This document shows positions 16,568 to 24,825 of a stretch of DNA of 64,000 nucleotides, in pieces; positions within the stretch are counted from its first letter, which is position 1; every line of letters begins with the position of its first letter. The DNA comes from CAZPAV01 sp964584755. Lineage in GTDB: Bacteria; Actinomycetota; Acidimicrobiia; Spongiisociales; UBA5794. Location of the stretch: NCBI GenBank assembly GCA_964584755.1, contig CAZPAV010000009.1, positions 1-64,000 of the forward strand, in the 5' to 3' direction. A program made the position numbers and the translations under genes. Under the pieces are notes generated by a model. The model was not told the DNA's origin, ran no database searches, and saw only the letters and a list, made by a program, of their open reading frames with translations.

Positions 16568-17329
16568 CTATCGCGCGAGTGCCCCGTCGGGGTCGAGCCG
16601 GCGGAGCGTCGTGAGCTCTTCGGTGGTGGGCGGGGGTGTGGTGGGGACGTCCTCCTCGGCAGGGAGGGGGAAGCCGGTCGCCTCCCGTACCGCGGCCACG
16701 GTCACCCCGGGATGGACGCTGCGCAGGCGCATCCGGCGGGTCGCCGGGTCGAAGTCCATCGTGGCGAGCGGGGTGACGACGAGGCTCGGTCCCTCCTTGC
16801 GGTAGGGCCGGTCCTGGGACGGATCCGCCGGGTGGCCCGGTCCGCTGACGAAGTCGACGCGCTCGACGAACGTTCGCGGCGTGTGGGCCTCGGTGTAGAT
16901 GATGGAACGGCGGGTGTTGGGGAGGAAGGGAAGGCCCACGGTGCCCGGGCCCCGCAGACGGGGGTGCGCCCAGTCGCCCACGACGATGAGGTTGCAGTTC
17001 CCGTAGGCGTCGATCTGGAGACCCCCGGCGCAGAAGACGTCGAAGGCGTCGCCGCGGCCCTCGAGGAGCACCACGTCCGGGAGGGGGAGGGTCGTCGCCG
17101 CCGGTGCCAGTCCCGGGTCGCAGGAGGAGGTGAGGAGCGTGGGCGGCTCGGGGCTCACCGTACCGCTCCCGCCGACGATGAACTCGAGGGAGGGGGCGTG
17201 TCGGGCCCGGGCGAGTCGACACGCCGCCATGGGGAGCGCCGGCACCGCGCCCATGACGACGACCTCGCCGTCGCGGAACGCCCTCGCCATGACCACGGCC
17301 ATGAGCTCGGCGGGGGACCAGTCGCTCAC
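16568..17329 (-). CDS. CoA-transferase family protein, beta subunit (IpdB/GctB-like)
   Basis: This 253-residue protein belongs to the class I CoA-transferase beta family and pairs with the alpha gene upstream (GTGA overlap). Visible features are WSPAELMAVVMARAF, GGLQIDAYGNCNLIVVGD, and the C-terminal HPGVTVAAVREATGF typical of the fold. Relatives include glutaconate CoA-transferase B and IpdB, a ring C-opening hydrolase subunit in actinobacterial cholesterol breakdown. Lying directly after a ring-opening crotonase, it could act on the cyclic or ring-opened acyl-CoA rather than swap CoA. Substrate unproven. Confidence 0.75.
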   Translation of the reverse strand: MSDWSPAELMAVVMARAFRDGEVVVMGAVPALPMAACRLARARHAPSLEFIVGGSGTVSPEPPTLLTSSCDPGLAPAATTLPLPDVVLLEGRGDAFDVFCAGGLQIDAYGNCNLIVVGDWAHPRLRGPGTVGLPFLPNTRRSIIYTEAHTPRTFVERVDFVSGPGHPADPSQDRPYRKEGPSLVVTPLATMDFDPATRRMRLRSVHPGVTVAAVREATGFPLPAEEDVPTTPPPTTEELTTLRRLDPDGALAR

Positions 17330-18183
17330 CTTCCACCTCCGGGGATCGCGGCACGGTACGACGCCTCGTCGCTTCCGACGTGCGCCACGGCCCAGGCGGC
17401 GACGTCGTCGACCTGCCGGTGGGCGCCGAGGTAGCGGCGGATCGCCTTCTCGTCCCGGTCGTACCGGCCCGGGGCCGCGGTGGGATGGCACCCTCCCGGG
17501 CTGACCACCACGGCGGAGACGAGGAAGGCGGGGAGGGTCTCCGCGGGGGAGCGATCAGCGAGGCTCCCGGTGGGGACCACCTCCTCCACCTGGACGACGA
17601 GGCGCCGCGCCGCCAGGGCCATGAGCCGGTCGGTGAAGGGGAACCGGTCGAACGCCACGTTCCCCGCCTCGTCGGCGAGCGAGCAGGCGACGAACGTCAC
17701 GTCGGGACGCAGTCCCGGGATGGCCCAGCGCGTCTCGCCCGTGAAGGGGTCGGTCACCTCGCGGTAGAGCTCCGGGTCGACCTTCGGGATGTCGGTGAGG
17801 TCGATCCCGGGAGGGCACGGCAGGAACGGGATCCCACCCGCTCCCGCGTAGAGGGCGTGGGTGAGGGACCCCTCGTCGCACTCGAGGACCCGGAGCCGGC
17901 CCTGCTCCACCGCCCGGCGGAACGCCGGGGCGAGGCCGAGATGCTCGAACCCGACGTACGGGCTGAGGATCTCGGTGACGAGACCCGCGGCGATGGGCAG
18001 GTCCGCCTGGAGCGAGGCCGACGGGCTGGTGACGAGCCGGCCGACGCGCGCGCCCTGCCGGACGAGGGCGCGGACGAGCGCCATGGGCGCCGCCGTCATG
18101 TGCATGCCGCCGACGGCGAGCACCGCGTCGGCGGGAACGAGCTCGGCGACGGCGGTGTCCGGGTCGAGGAAGCGGGTGGTCAC
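17326..18183 (-). CDS. CoA-transferase family protein, alpha subunit (IpdA/GctA-like)
   Basis: This 285-residue partner of the beta subunit shares with IpdA/GctA proteins the VSPGGCHPTAAPGRYDRDE segment and the SDEASYRAAI end. The CoA-transferase oxyanion region near the N-terminus (AVGGMHMTAAPMALVRAL) lacks the usual glycine-rich GGxGxxG form. The GTG start at 18183 lies four bases after the crotonase stop. Function is inferred from family and position only: either CoA transfer or hydrolytic C-C cleavage as in IpdAB. Confidence 0.72.
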   Translation of the reverse strand: MTTRFLDPDTAVAELVPADAVLAVGGMHMTAAPMALVRALVRQGARVGRLVTSPSASLQADLPIAAGLVTEILSPYVGFEHLGLAPAFRRAVEQGRLRVLECDEGSLTHALYAGAGGIPFLPCPPGIDLTDIPKVDPELYREVTDPFTGETRWAIPGLRPDVTFVACSLADEAGNVAFDRFPFTDRLMALAARRLVVQVEEVVPTGSLADRSPAETLPAFLVSAVVVSPGGCHPTAAPGRYDRDEKAIRRYLGAHRQVDDVAAWAVAHVGSDEASYRAAIPGGGR

Positions 18184-18187
18184 GGGA

Positions 18188-19153
18188 TCAGAGCGCGGCG
18201 CCGCAGTTGCCGCAGAAGCTCGTCGCCGCGGGAAGGCCCTTGGCGCCGCACGCGGCGCAGGTCTTCGCCGGGGGTCCCCAGATGAACTCGGACGAGCCGC
18301 CGTCACGCGCCCGCTCCCGGACCCCCCGGTAGTCGGGGGGACGCTTCTCGACGAAGGCCGTCATGCCCTCCCAGGGCTCGAGGGACGTGTAGTGGAGGGT
18401 CAACCAGTCCCGGGCGTGACCGATCGTCATGTGCCAGGCGAAGTCCTTCCAGAAGTTCGTCTGCTCCTTCGTGTAGCGCATGCACTCGGGGAACTTGTCG
18501 ATGAGCCGCCGGCAGAGGTCGTCGACCTCGGCGTCGAGCCGGTCCCGGGGAACGACCCGGTTGACGAGTCCCCACTCGAGGGCCTGCTGGGCGGAGATGG
18601 GCTCCGAGAGGAGGAGCATCTCGCGGGCGCGACGGTCCCCCACCATGATGGGGAGGAACTGCGTCGCGCCACCGGCGGCCACGCTCCCGACGCGGGTACC
18701 GACCTGGCGGATCGTGACGTCGTCCGCGGCGACGGCGAGATCGCAGGCCATGTTGAACTCGTTGCCGCCGCCGGCGACGATGCCGTTGAGGCGGGCGATC
18801 GTCGGCTTCCCCATGCCGCGCAGCGCGTCGTGGCACGCGGCGAAGAGCGTCATGTACTTCCAGTACTCGTGGGGTCGCTGGGTGTACACCGAGGCATACT
18901 CCTTGACGTCCCCGCCGGTGCAGAAGGCCTTGTCTCCGGCGCCGGTGAGGACGAGGACGGCGACGCCGTCGTCGAACGCGGCGTCGCGGAACGCCTCGAG
19001 CATCTCGCCCAGGGTGTTCGTGCTGTAGGCGTTGTAGTTGTGGGGGCGGTTGATCGTGACCCGGGCGACCCAGTCCTGCTTCTCGTAGATGATGTCCTGG
19101 AATCCGAAGCTGTCGGGGTCGCGTCCGGTCAGGACGCTCGACTCGTCGGTCAT
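18188..19153 (-). CDS. Ring-opening crotonase (Oah/BamA- or BadI-like) with C-terminal zinc ribbon
   Basis: This 321-residue crotonase-fold protein resembles 6-oxocyclohex-1-ene-1-carbonyl-CoA hydrolase (Oah/BamA) and BadI. Shared features recalled from those families are AFCTGGDVKEYA, a GS-x-x-x-GGATQFLP segment, and FPECM. The first crotonase glutamate is kept (GGGNEF) but the second (usually in a PE motif) is replaced by VG, arguing against a plain hydratase. Unusually, the last 25 residues contain CAAC and CGNC, a zinc-ribbon-like knuckle pair not expected in Oah or BadI. A GAGGAGGAG ribosome site precedes the ATG. Predicted role: hydrolytic opening of the alicyclic ring. Confidence 0.75.
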   Translation of the reverse strand: MTDESSVLTGRDPDSFGFQDIIYEKQDWVARVTINRPHNYNAYSTNTLGEMLEAFRDAAFDDGVAVLVLTGAGDKAFCTGGDVKEYASVYTQRPHEYWKYMTLFAACHDALRGMGKPTIARLNGIVAGGGNEFNMACDLAVAADDVTIRQVGTRVGSVAAGGATQFLPIMVGDRRAREMLLLSEPISAQQALEWGLVNRVVPRDRLDAEVDDLCRRLIDKFPECMRYTKEQTNFWKDFAWHMTIGHARDWLTLHYTSLEPWEGMTAFVEKRPPDYRGVRERARDGGSSEFIWGPPAKTCAACGAKGLPAATSFCGNCGAAL

Positions 19154-19237
19154 TCCTCCTCCTCGCTCGTTCCGGTCCTCTTCACGAAGCCGTGTCTCCC
19201 GGGAACGGGGCGGGTAGGCCCGGTCCGTTCCCGCGCC

Positions 19238-20053
19238 TCACACCGCGGCCGGTTGCTTGCGGTCCACCTTCTGGAGCCGCAGGTGGGCGAGGAGCGCCGC
19301 GCCGTACGCTCCCGCGTAGTTTCCCATGTCGTCGGGGGGGACGAGGAATCCGAACCCGAGCTTCTCCTCGAGCACCTCGGCGACGAGGGGCACCCGGGTG
19401 AGGCCGCCGGTGAGGGCGCACGGCGGCTCGGGCCGAACCCGCTTGACGAGCTGGGCCGCCCGCCCCGCGAGCGCGGCCACCGCCCCGGCGCAGACGTCCT
19501 CGGCGCTCTCGCCGGCGGCGAGATGGTTGATGATCTCCGACTCGGCGAAGACGGCGCAGACGCTCGAGACGGGCACCGGCTTCTGCGCGGCTCCCGAGAG
19601 CTCGGCGATGGCTCCCACCTCGTGACCCATGTACCGGACCGTCTTCTGGAGGAAGGCGCCGGCGCCGGCGGCGCACTTGTCGTTGAGACGGAAGGCCCGC
19701 ACCCGGCCGGTCTCGTCGAGCCGGATGGCCTTGACCGTCTGGCCGCCGGCGTCGAGCACCGTCCGGACCTCGGGCAGGAGTCGGTGCACCGCGTAGGCGT
19801 GACAGGTGAGCTCGGTGACCGCGAGGTCTCGTTCGGGGACGGCGTGCCTCCCGAAGCCGGTCGTCGCGACGTAGGCGATGGCGGAGCGGTCGAGACCGGC
19901 GATCTCGAGGGTCTCGCTCAGGGCCTGCTCGGCGGCGCGGGGGAAGTTGTACCCGGTGAGTCGGCTCGAGCGGGCGACGATCGTCCCGTCCTCGTCGGCG
20001 ATGACGGTCTTCGTGTAGCTCGATCCGAGGTCGATCCCTGCCGTGAGTGTCAT
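19238..20053 (-). CDS. bcrD: Benzoyl-CoA reductase ATPase subunit, BcrD/BzdP-like (delta)
   Basis: This 271-residue ASKHA ATPase is one half of the electron activase that drives benzoyl-CoA reduction. It has AGIDLGSSYTKTVI, YVATTGFGR, NDKCAAGAGAFL (C127) and SSVCAVFAESEIIN (C166); the two cysteines would bridge the shared [4Fe-4S] cluster. The phosphate-2 motif is DAGGQT, without the Asp found in the partner (DVGGQD). Thauera BcrD likewise departs from that motif, which supports a delta assignment. The start overlaps bcrA by ATGA. Confidence 0.82.
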   Translation of the reverse strand: MTLTAGIDLGSSYTKTVIADEDGTIVARSSRLTGYNFPRAAEQALSETLEIAGLDRSAIAYVATTGFGRHAVPERDLAVTELTCHAYAVHRLLPEVRTVLDAGGQTVKAIRLDETGRVRAFRLNDKCAAGAGAFLQKTVRYMGHEVGAIAELSGAAQKPVPVSSVCAVFAESEIINHLAAGESAEDVCAGAVAALAGRAAQLVKRVRPEPPCALTGGLTRVPLVAEVLEEKLGFGFLVPPDDMGNYAGAYGAALLAHLRLQKVDRKQPAAV

Positions 20054-20868
20054 GACGTCCTTCCCCTCTCTGCCGAGGCACCGGTGAGGACCTGGTCGAG
20101 GGCGAACAGGGCCGCTCCGATGGCGCCGCAGTGCTGCGATTCCTCGCTCGTGTTCACCGGGGAGTCGGTGAGCTCGGCGATGAGCTCGACCATGGCCGCG
20201 TTCCTCGCCACTCCACCGGTGAAGGTGATCTCCGGCTCGATGCCGACCCGCCGCAGCAGCGAGACGCTGCGGGAGGCGATGGCCCGATGCACGCCGAGGA
20301 TGACGTCCTCCTGCTTGCGGCCTCGGGCGAGCCAGCCGAGGATCTCGGACTCGGCGAAGACGGTGCAGGTGGTGCTCATACGCACCGGGTGGGTGGCGGT
20401 GAGGGCGAGGGGTCCCAGCTCGTCGAGGGGCACCTCGAGGGCGTCGGAGGCGGCGCCGAGGAAGCGTCCGGTACCGGCGGCGCACTTGTCGTTCATGCAG
20501 AAGTCGACGACGCCGCCGTTCTCGTCGACCTTGATGGCCTTCGTGTCCTGTCCTCCGACGTCGAGGACGGTTCGGGTCCCCGGGAAGAGGTACACCGCAC
20601 CGCGGGCGTGGCAGGAGATCTCGGTGACCTGGGCGTCGCCGAACTCGATCCGGTACCGGCCGTATCCGGTGCCGACGATGAACCCCACCTCCTCGGTGGT
20701 GCGGCCCGCGTCGGCGAGCGCCATCTGGAACGCCCGCTCGCCGGACTCGTCGAGCCGCACCCCGGTGTCGGTGAGGGCTCGGCCGAGCACCCGCCGACTC
20801 CCGTCCATGATCACGGCCTTCGTCTGGGTGGAGCCGACGTCGACGCCGGCGACCAACATCTCGCTCAT
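20050..20868 (-). CDS. bcrA: Benzoyl-CoA reductase ATPase subunit, BcrA/BzdQ-like (alpha)
   Basis: This 272-residue ASKHA ATPase has GVDVGSTQTKAVI, GTGYGR, DVGGQDTKAI (103-112), NDKCAAGTGRF (C129) and CTVFAESEI (C168). It pairs with the downstream subunit to hydrolyse ATP and feed electrons to BcrBC. At 272 residues it is much shorter than Thauera BcrA (about 438) and close to the short Azoarcus-type BzdP/BzdQ subunits. Gene order C-B-A-D is the same as in Thauera. A 2-hydroxyacyl-CoA dehydratase activator is the main alternative, but two unlike ATPases argue against it. Confidence 0.83.
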   Translation of the reverse strand: MSEMLVAGVDVGSTQTKAVIMDGSRRVLGRALTDTGVRLDESGERAFQMALADAGRTTEEVGFIVGTGYGRYRIEFGDAQVTEISCHARGAVYLFPGTRTVLDVGGQDTKAIKVDENGGVVDFCMNDKCAAGTGRFLGAASDALEVPLDELGPLALTATHPVRMSTTCTVFAESEILGWLARGRKQEDVILGVHRAIASRSVSLLRRVGIEPEITFTGGVARNAAMVELIAELTDSPVNTSEESQHCGAIGAALFALDQVLTGASAERGRTS

Positions 20869-20875
20869 GTCGCTC

Positions 20876-22180
20876 TCACCTCCCCGCCGTCACGCGGCGG
20901 CTCTCGAGGGACTCGAAGAACGCGTCGATCCGGTTCTTGAGCTGTGCCTCGGCCCAGAGTCGCGAGTCGACGAGATCGGACTGGATGAAGAGTCCGGGGG
21001 TGTCGTCGGCGCCCATGAGCCACTCTCGGGTGTCGGGCAGGCCCGTCGAGGTCGTCCGGCAGGACTTCACCCCGTGGTAGCAGATCCCGTCGATCGACCA
21101 GTCCCGGACCGCCTCGCGCTGCCACTCCTGGGAGAAGAAGATCCCGCTGAAAGACGGCTGGGCCGTGAGCACGATCTGCTCGGCGAGGCTCTCGATGGGA
21201 CGCTCGAGGTCGTAGTGGATCCCACGATCGATGCCACCACCGGCGTACGACATGTACTCGCTGGCGACGAAGACGCCGTTCCAGTCCTCGAAGAGGCCGA
21301 CGAAGTCGCGGAAGTGCGAGTAGCAGGCGGTGCCGATGAGGAGGAGGCGGAACCGCTCGTCGGGAACGGCCCCGACGCCGTGGGCCACCCGCTCATCGAG
21401 CTCGGCGAGGGCGGTCTCCATGAATCGGGTCCCGCGGGGGTCGCCGCGGTAGATGTTGGCGATGCCCTGGTAGTTGATCCCCTCGGTGAGGGCGTTGAAG
21501 GGCGCAGGCCGGTGCTGGTTCGTCTTCATGATGGCCTGGTAGAGCTCCGACATGCGGTTGACCTCGCCCATGACGGCGCGCAGCTTGTCGATGTCGAAGC
21601 GTTGGCCTGTCTGCTCCTCGCAGAAGGTGATGAGCTCCCGCATCTGCTGCTCGACGTACGCCTTGTCCTCGGCGAAGGTCCGGGTACCGGATCCGTACGC
21701 GAACCCCGAGCCGCGCCAGCCCGGGATGTCGAGGACGAACGTGGGCGTCCCGTACATGCGCTCCCAGATCTCCGCCCACTTGATGTACGTGTTGCACATG
21801 TTCGTGGCGACCGTGAAGGCGGGTTGCGGGTACGTGCCCATGGGGTGGGCCCGGTCGGTGACGTGGAGGCCGACGTCGACCTTCACGTAGCCGCAGATGT
21901 CGGGGGAGTAGCCGTAGTCCTCGGCGGCCTCGAGGTACTGCATGGCCTTCCCCTTCACCGCGGTCTGGAGGGCGGCGATCTCGGGGAAGCTCATGGGGAT
22001 GTCGAAGGTGCTGAGGATCTCGGCCATGGATCCCATGACGAAGACGTTGGCCACGGGCCGGCCGCTCGTGGCGGCCTCGCTGAGCTCCTTCCACCACTCC
22101 TCGATGAGCTGGCGGCTCGCCCTCCGGGTGGTCCCGGCGAGCGCCAGAGGGGGACGAATGGCGACGCGGCGTTCTTTCAT
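20876..22180 (-). CDS. bcrB: Benzoyl-CoA reductase subunit B (BcrB/BzdO-like)
   Basis: This 434-residue protein belongs to the BcrB/HgdB family that binds the substrate and a [4Fe-4S] cluster together with BcrC. It shares with known BcrB, by recall, YVKVDVG after the DICG cysteine, YIKWAEIW, the late GVKSCRTTSTGL motif and SDLVDSRLW followed by KNRIDAFFE. Length equals Thauera BcrB (about 438). The ATG at 22180 has a GGAG site. It lies 11 bases after bcrC and 7 bases before bcrA. Confidence 0.84.
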   Translation of the reverse strand: MKERRVAIRPPLALAGTTRRASRQLIEEWWKELSEAATSGRPVANVFVMGSMAEILSTFDIPMSFPEIAALQTAVKGKAMQYLEAAEDYGYSPDICGYVKVDVGLHVTDRAHPMGTYPQPAFTVATNMCNTYIKWAEIWERMYGTPTFVLDIPGWRGSGFAYGSGTRTFAEDKAYVEQQMRELITFCEEQTGQRFDIDKLRAVMGEVNRMSELYQAIMKTNQHRPAPFNALTEGINYQGIANIYRGDPRGTRFMETALAELDERVAHGVGAVPDERFRLLLIGTACYSHFRDFVGLFEDWNGVFVASEYMSYAGGGIDRGIHYDLERPIESLAEQIVLTAQPSFSGIFFSQEWQREAVRDWSIDGICYHGVKSCRTTSTGLPDTREWLMGADDTPGLFIQSDLVDSRLWAEAQLKNRIDAFFESLESRRVTAGR

Positions 22181-22191
22181 GGTGCTCCTCC

Positions 22192-23355
22192 TCAGGCGAA
22201 CTCGAACATCAGGGACTCGGCGAAGGTCTCGACCTCCATCTGGAACTGCTCGAAGACGGTGGTCTTCTCCTCGAACTCGAGGACGAGGTGCGGGATCCCG
22301 GCCTCGTCGAGGGCCCGGCTGTACCCGACCTGCTCCTCGAGTCCCGGTTCGCACATCTTGGCGGCGGAGACGATGGCGGCCTCGGCCCCCGACTCCTCGA
22401 TACGGCGGAGGAGCATCTCCTCCTTCGGCTTGCGGGGATCGCGCTGCACCGGGCTGTAGCTGGAGGTCTCCACGTAGGCACGGGCGAGGTCGGCGACCGG
22501 GTCGCCGTCGACGGGGACGTCCTCGGTGAGCCAGCGCAGGCCGATGAGGAGGTCGTCGTCGACGACGTAGCACACGTTCTGCAGGACGGCGAGCATGTCG
22601 ATGGGGGGCTGCTCGCAGAAGCCGCCCTCGATGACGACCCGGATCTTGTCCTGGGGTCTGCGGTCCCGCTCCCGGATGAGGGGGAGGGCCCGGCGCAGGA
22701 TCTCGTTGTGCTCCTCGCGCGGCATGACCCCGGCGGCCCGGGTGAGCGCGTACGCCTCCACGGCGTCGATGAGCCACGGCTGCTCCCGCTTGATCTGGTA
22801 CAGCTCGCGGAGGAGGCGGCGGTTCTCGTTGAACACCGCGATGCTGTGGCGGAGGTCGTCGTCGGTGACCTTCCGACCGGCGAGGTCCTCGATGATCCCG
22901 AGGATGCGGCGGTACTCGTCGGTGAGGTACGGCAGGGCCTGGCGGGAGGTCGGGTTGTGGGGGTAGTAGAGGATCTGGCACTCCATCTCGGGGAAGTTGC
23001 GTGCCCAGACGCCGAGCGAGTGGCGGGCGGCGTCGCAGATGGGGTGGGTGACGAACATGTCGAGGAAGTCGAGGCTCCCCGAGAGGGCGAGCTCGAGCCC
23101 GGAGCGGATGATGGAGCAGACGAACGCGGCGAACCGGGCGTCGGCCTGCCGGATCTGGACGGTGCTGTCGGCCCCCATGACCTTCACCGGGAGCACGCCG
23201 GCGGCGTGGGCGAGCTCCTCGGGGAAGTACACCTGGAAGTGCCCGAGGACCTTCCCGTCGGGATGCTCCTCGAGCCAGCGCCGGGCGGCGGGGTAGCGAG
23301 GGTCCTCCACGAGCACCCGGCAGTCGTCGATGATCCTCTCGAGTTCACTGGTCAT
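22192..23355 (-). CDS. bcrC: Benzoyl-CoA reductase subunit C (BcrC/BzdN-like)
   Basis: This 387-residue protein is the first gene of the operon. It matches BcrC/BadD/BzdN in length and in motifs recalled from them: GHFQVYFPEEL-type N-terminus, NENRRLLRELYQIKREQPWL, VIEGGFCEQPPIDML and KMCEPGLEEQ with conserved cysteines for the [4Fe-4S] cluster. With BcrB it forms the active site that reduces benzoyl-CoA to a cyclic dienoyl-CoA. The ATG at 23355 is preceded by a promoter with an operator across its start point. Confidence 0.84.
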   Translation of the reverse strand: MTSELERIIDDCRVLVEDPRYPAARRWLEEHPDGKVLGHFQVYFPEELAHAAGVLPVKVMGADSTVQIRQADARFAAFVCSIIRSGLELALSGSLDFLDMFVTHPICDAARHSLGVWARNFPEMECQILYYPHNPTSRQALPYLTDEYRRILGIIEDLAGRKVTDDDLRHSIAVFNENRRLLRELYQIKREQPWLIDAVEAYALTRAAGVMPREEHNEILRRALPLIRERDRRPQDKIRVVIEGGFCEQPPIDMLAVLQNVCYVVDDDLLIGLRWLTEDVPVDGDPVADLARAYVETSSYSPVQRDPRKPKEEMLLRRIEESGAEAAIVSAAKMCEPGLEEQVGYSRALDEAGIPHLVLEFEEKTTVFEQFQMEVETFAESLMFEFA

Positions 23356-23369
23356 GGTGCCTCGCTTCT

Positions 23370-23387
23370 TGACTAACCGGTCAGTCA
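23370..23387 (-). promoter_or_regulatory. TetR-type operator upstream of bcrC
   Basis: TGACTAACCGGTCAGTCA is an 18-base near-perfect palindrome centred on ACCGGT, with one non-complementary pair. It sits immediately downstream of the predicted bcrC -10 element, covering the likely transcription start, a classic repressor position. The TetR gene at the end of the same operon is the best candidate regulator. Confidence 0.7.
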
Positions 23388-23389
23388 GA

Positions 23390-23418
23390 ATCATGCCACG
23401 GGCATCCGCCGGCGACAA
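23390..23418 (-). promoter_or_regulatory. Predicted promoter of the bcr operon
   Basis: Read on the minus strand: TTGTCG (23418-23413) as -35, 17 bases, CATGAT (23395-23390) as -10. The start of transcription would lie inside the adjacent palindrome. The -10 is not ideal, so confidence is moderate. Confidence 0.45.
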
Positions 23419-23509
23419 TGCTCCGGGCGTCTCAGTTCTCTGATGCAGACGCGTCATTGGTGGGGAACGGTTTGGCGGCGATCCGGCGCGAGGGGCAGAC
23501 TGCCCCGCC

Positions 23510-24805
23510 ATGGAGACGACCTACTTCGCGCGTGAGACGGAGACGGCACCCGTCGAGCGCCTGCGCGAGATCCAGCTCACGAAGCTCAGGACGCTGCTGG
23601 AGACGATCCTGGGACGCAACCGGTTCTACACCGGGAAGCTCGCCGGCCTGGAGCCGGGGGACGTGCGTCGCGTGGAGGACCTGCGGGACCTCCCCTTCAC
23701 CACGAAGGCCGAGCTCCTCGCGGCCCAGGAGGAGGGCGGAGGCTTCTCGACGAACGCCACCTTCTCCGAGAGGGCGTACACCCGCTTCCATCAGACCTCG
23801 GGCACCACCGGACGGCCCCTCCGCGTCTACGACACCGCGGAGAGCTGGGACTGGTGGGGGCGCTGTTGGGGCTACGTGCTCGCGGGCGCGGGACTCACCG
23901 CCGCGGATCGCCTCTTCGTGCCCTTCTCCTTCGGTCCGTTCATCGGGTTCTGGGCCGCGCTCGGCGGGGCCGAGAAGATCGGGGCCCTCATGATCCCCGG
24001 CGGAGGGCGCAGCTCCGTCCAGCGACTCGCCCTCATGGCCGAGCTCGGCGCGACCGCCATGTGCTGCACCCCCACCTACGCGCTCCGGCTCGCCGAGGTG
24101 GCTCGTGAGGAGGGGTTCGACCTGGACCGCATCCCCATGCGCCTCACCGTCCATGCCGGAGAGCCGGGGGCGAACGTCCCGGCGACGAAGGCCCGCATCG
24201 AGGCCGAGTGGGGGGCGAAGTGCTACGACCACGCCGGAGCCTCCGAGGTGGGCGCCCACAGCTTCGAGTGCGAGGCCCAGCCGGGGGGGACCCACGCCAT
24301 CGACAGCGAGTTCATCGTCGAGGTCGTCGATCCGACGAGCGGGGAGGCCGTGTCGCCGGGGGAGGAGGGGGAGCTCGTCGTGACCAACCTCGGTCGGGCG
24401 GGGTTCCCGGTGATCCGCTACCGCACCGGGGACGTGGTGCGGGTCGATGCGACGCCGTGCCCCTGCGGGCGGACCTTCACCCGGTTCGCCGGGGGGGTCA
24501 TCGGCCGGGCCGACGACATGGTCGTGGTGCGAGGCGTCAACGTGTATCCGGGGGCCGTCGAGAACCTCGTCCGCGAGCACGAGGGGATCGACGAGTTCCG
24601 GGTGCGGGTGGTGCGGCACCGGGAGATGGCCGAGCTCGTCGTCGAGATCGAGTGCGCCCAGGGCGTCGACGCCACGGCGTCGTGCGCCGCGGTGACCGCC
24701 GCCTTCCGGGACCGTCTCGGGCTCACCCCGCGGGTGACGGCGGTGCCGCGGGACACGCTGCCGCGCTTCGAGCTCAAGGCGAAGCGATTCATCGTCGAGG
24801 GGTGA
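23510..24805 (+). CDS. PaaK-type aryl-CoA ligase (phenylacetate-CoA ligase family)
   Basis: This 431-residue adenylating ligase has the ATP loop TSGTTGRPLRV, the FGPFIGFWAAL substrate region, DHAGASEVG, the RYRTGDVV motif, a CPCGRTF turn and the C-terminal lysine region (ELKAKRF). Members convert arylacetates or benzoates to CoA thioesters. Here it lies between the benzoyl-CoA reductase operon and the phenol carboxylation genes, so 4-hydroxybenzoate or benzoate is the likely substrate by context. It is divergent from bcrC. Classical benzoate-CoA ligases are longer (about 520 residues) and from another subfamily. Confidence 0.82.
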   Translation: METTYFARETETAPVERLREIQLTKLRTLLETILGRNRFYTGKLAGLEPGDVRRVEDLRDLPFTTKAELLAAQEEGGGFSTNATFSERAYTRFHQTSGTTGRPLRVYDTAESWDWWGRCWGYVLAGAGLTAADRLFVPFSFGPFIGFWAALGGAEKIGALMIPGGGRSSVQRLALMAELGATAMCCTPTYALRLAEVAREEGFDLDRIPMRLTVHAGEPGANVPATKARIEAEWGAKCYDHAGASEVGAHSFECEAQPGGTHAIDSEFIVEVVDPTSGEAVSPGEEGELVVTNLGRAGFPVIRYRTGDVVRVDATPCPCGRTFTRFAGGVIGRADDMVVVRGVNVYPGAVENLVREHEGIDEFRVRVVRHREMAELVVEIECAQGVDATASCAAVTAAFRDRLGLTPRVTAVPRDTLPRFELKAKRFIVEG

Positions 24806-24825
24806 CGGGGCCCTCGGGCCGTCAC
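24802..24825. terminator. Bidirectional hairpin spanning two stop codons
   Basis: GTGACGG (24802-24808) pairs with CCGTCAC (24819-24825), and an inner CCC/GGG pair extends the stem. It contains the TGA of the ligase and the stop of the convergent PPOX gene. Confidence 0.65.

Noticed and set aside
17861..22459. A very long open frame on the + strand (about 1530 codons) antisense to the bcr operon
   Set aside because: It is Arg/Gly/Val/Leu-rich with no family features, and lies fully opposite genes with clear motifs on the minus strand. High GC content removes stops in such frames.
19238..23355. 2-hydroxyacyl-CoA dehydratase (HgdABC type) instead of benzoyl-CoA reductase
   Set aside because: Two different ATPase subunits, C-B-A-D order, BcrB/BcrC-specific segments and a ring-opening hydrolase next door favour benzoyl-CoA reductase. 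HgdC-type systems have a single activator.
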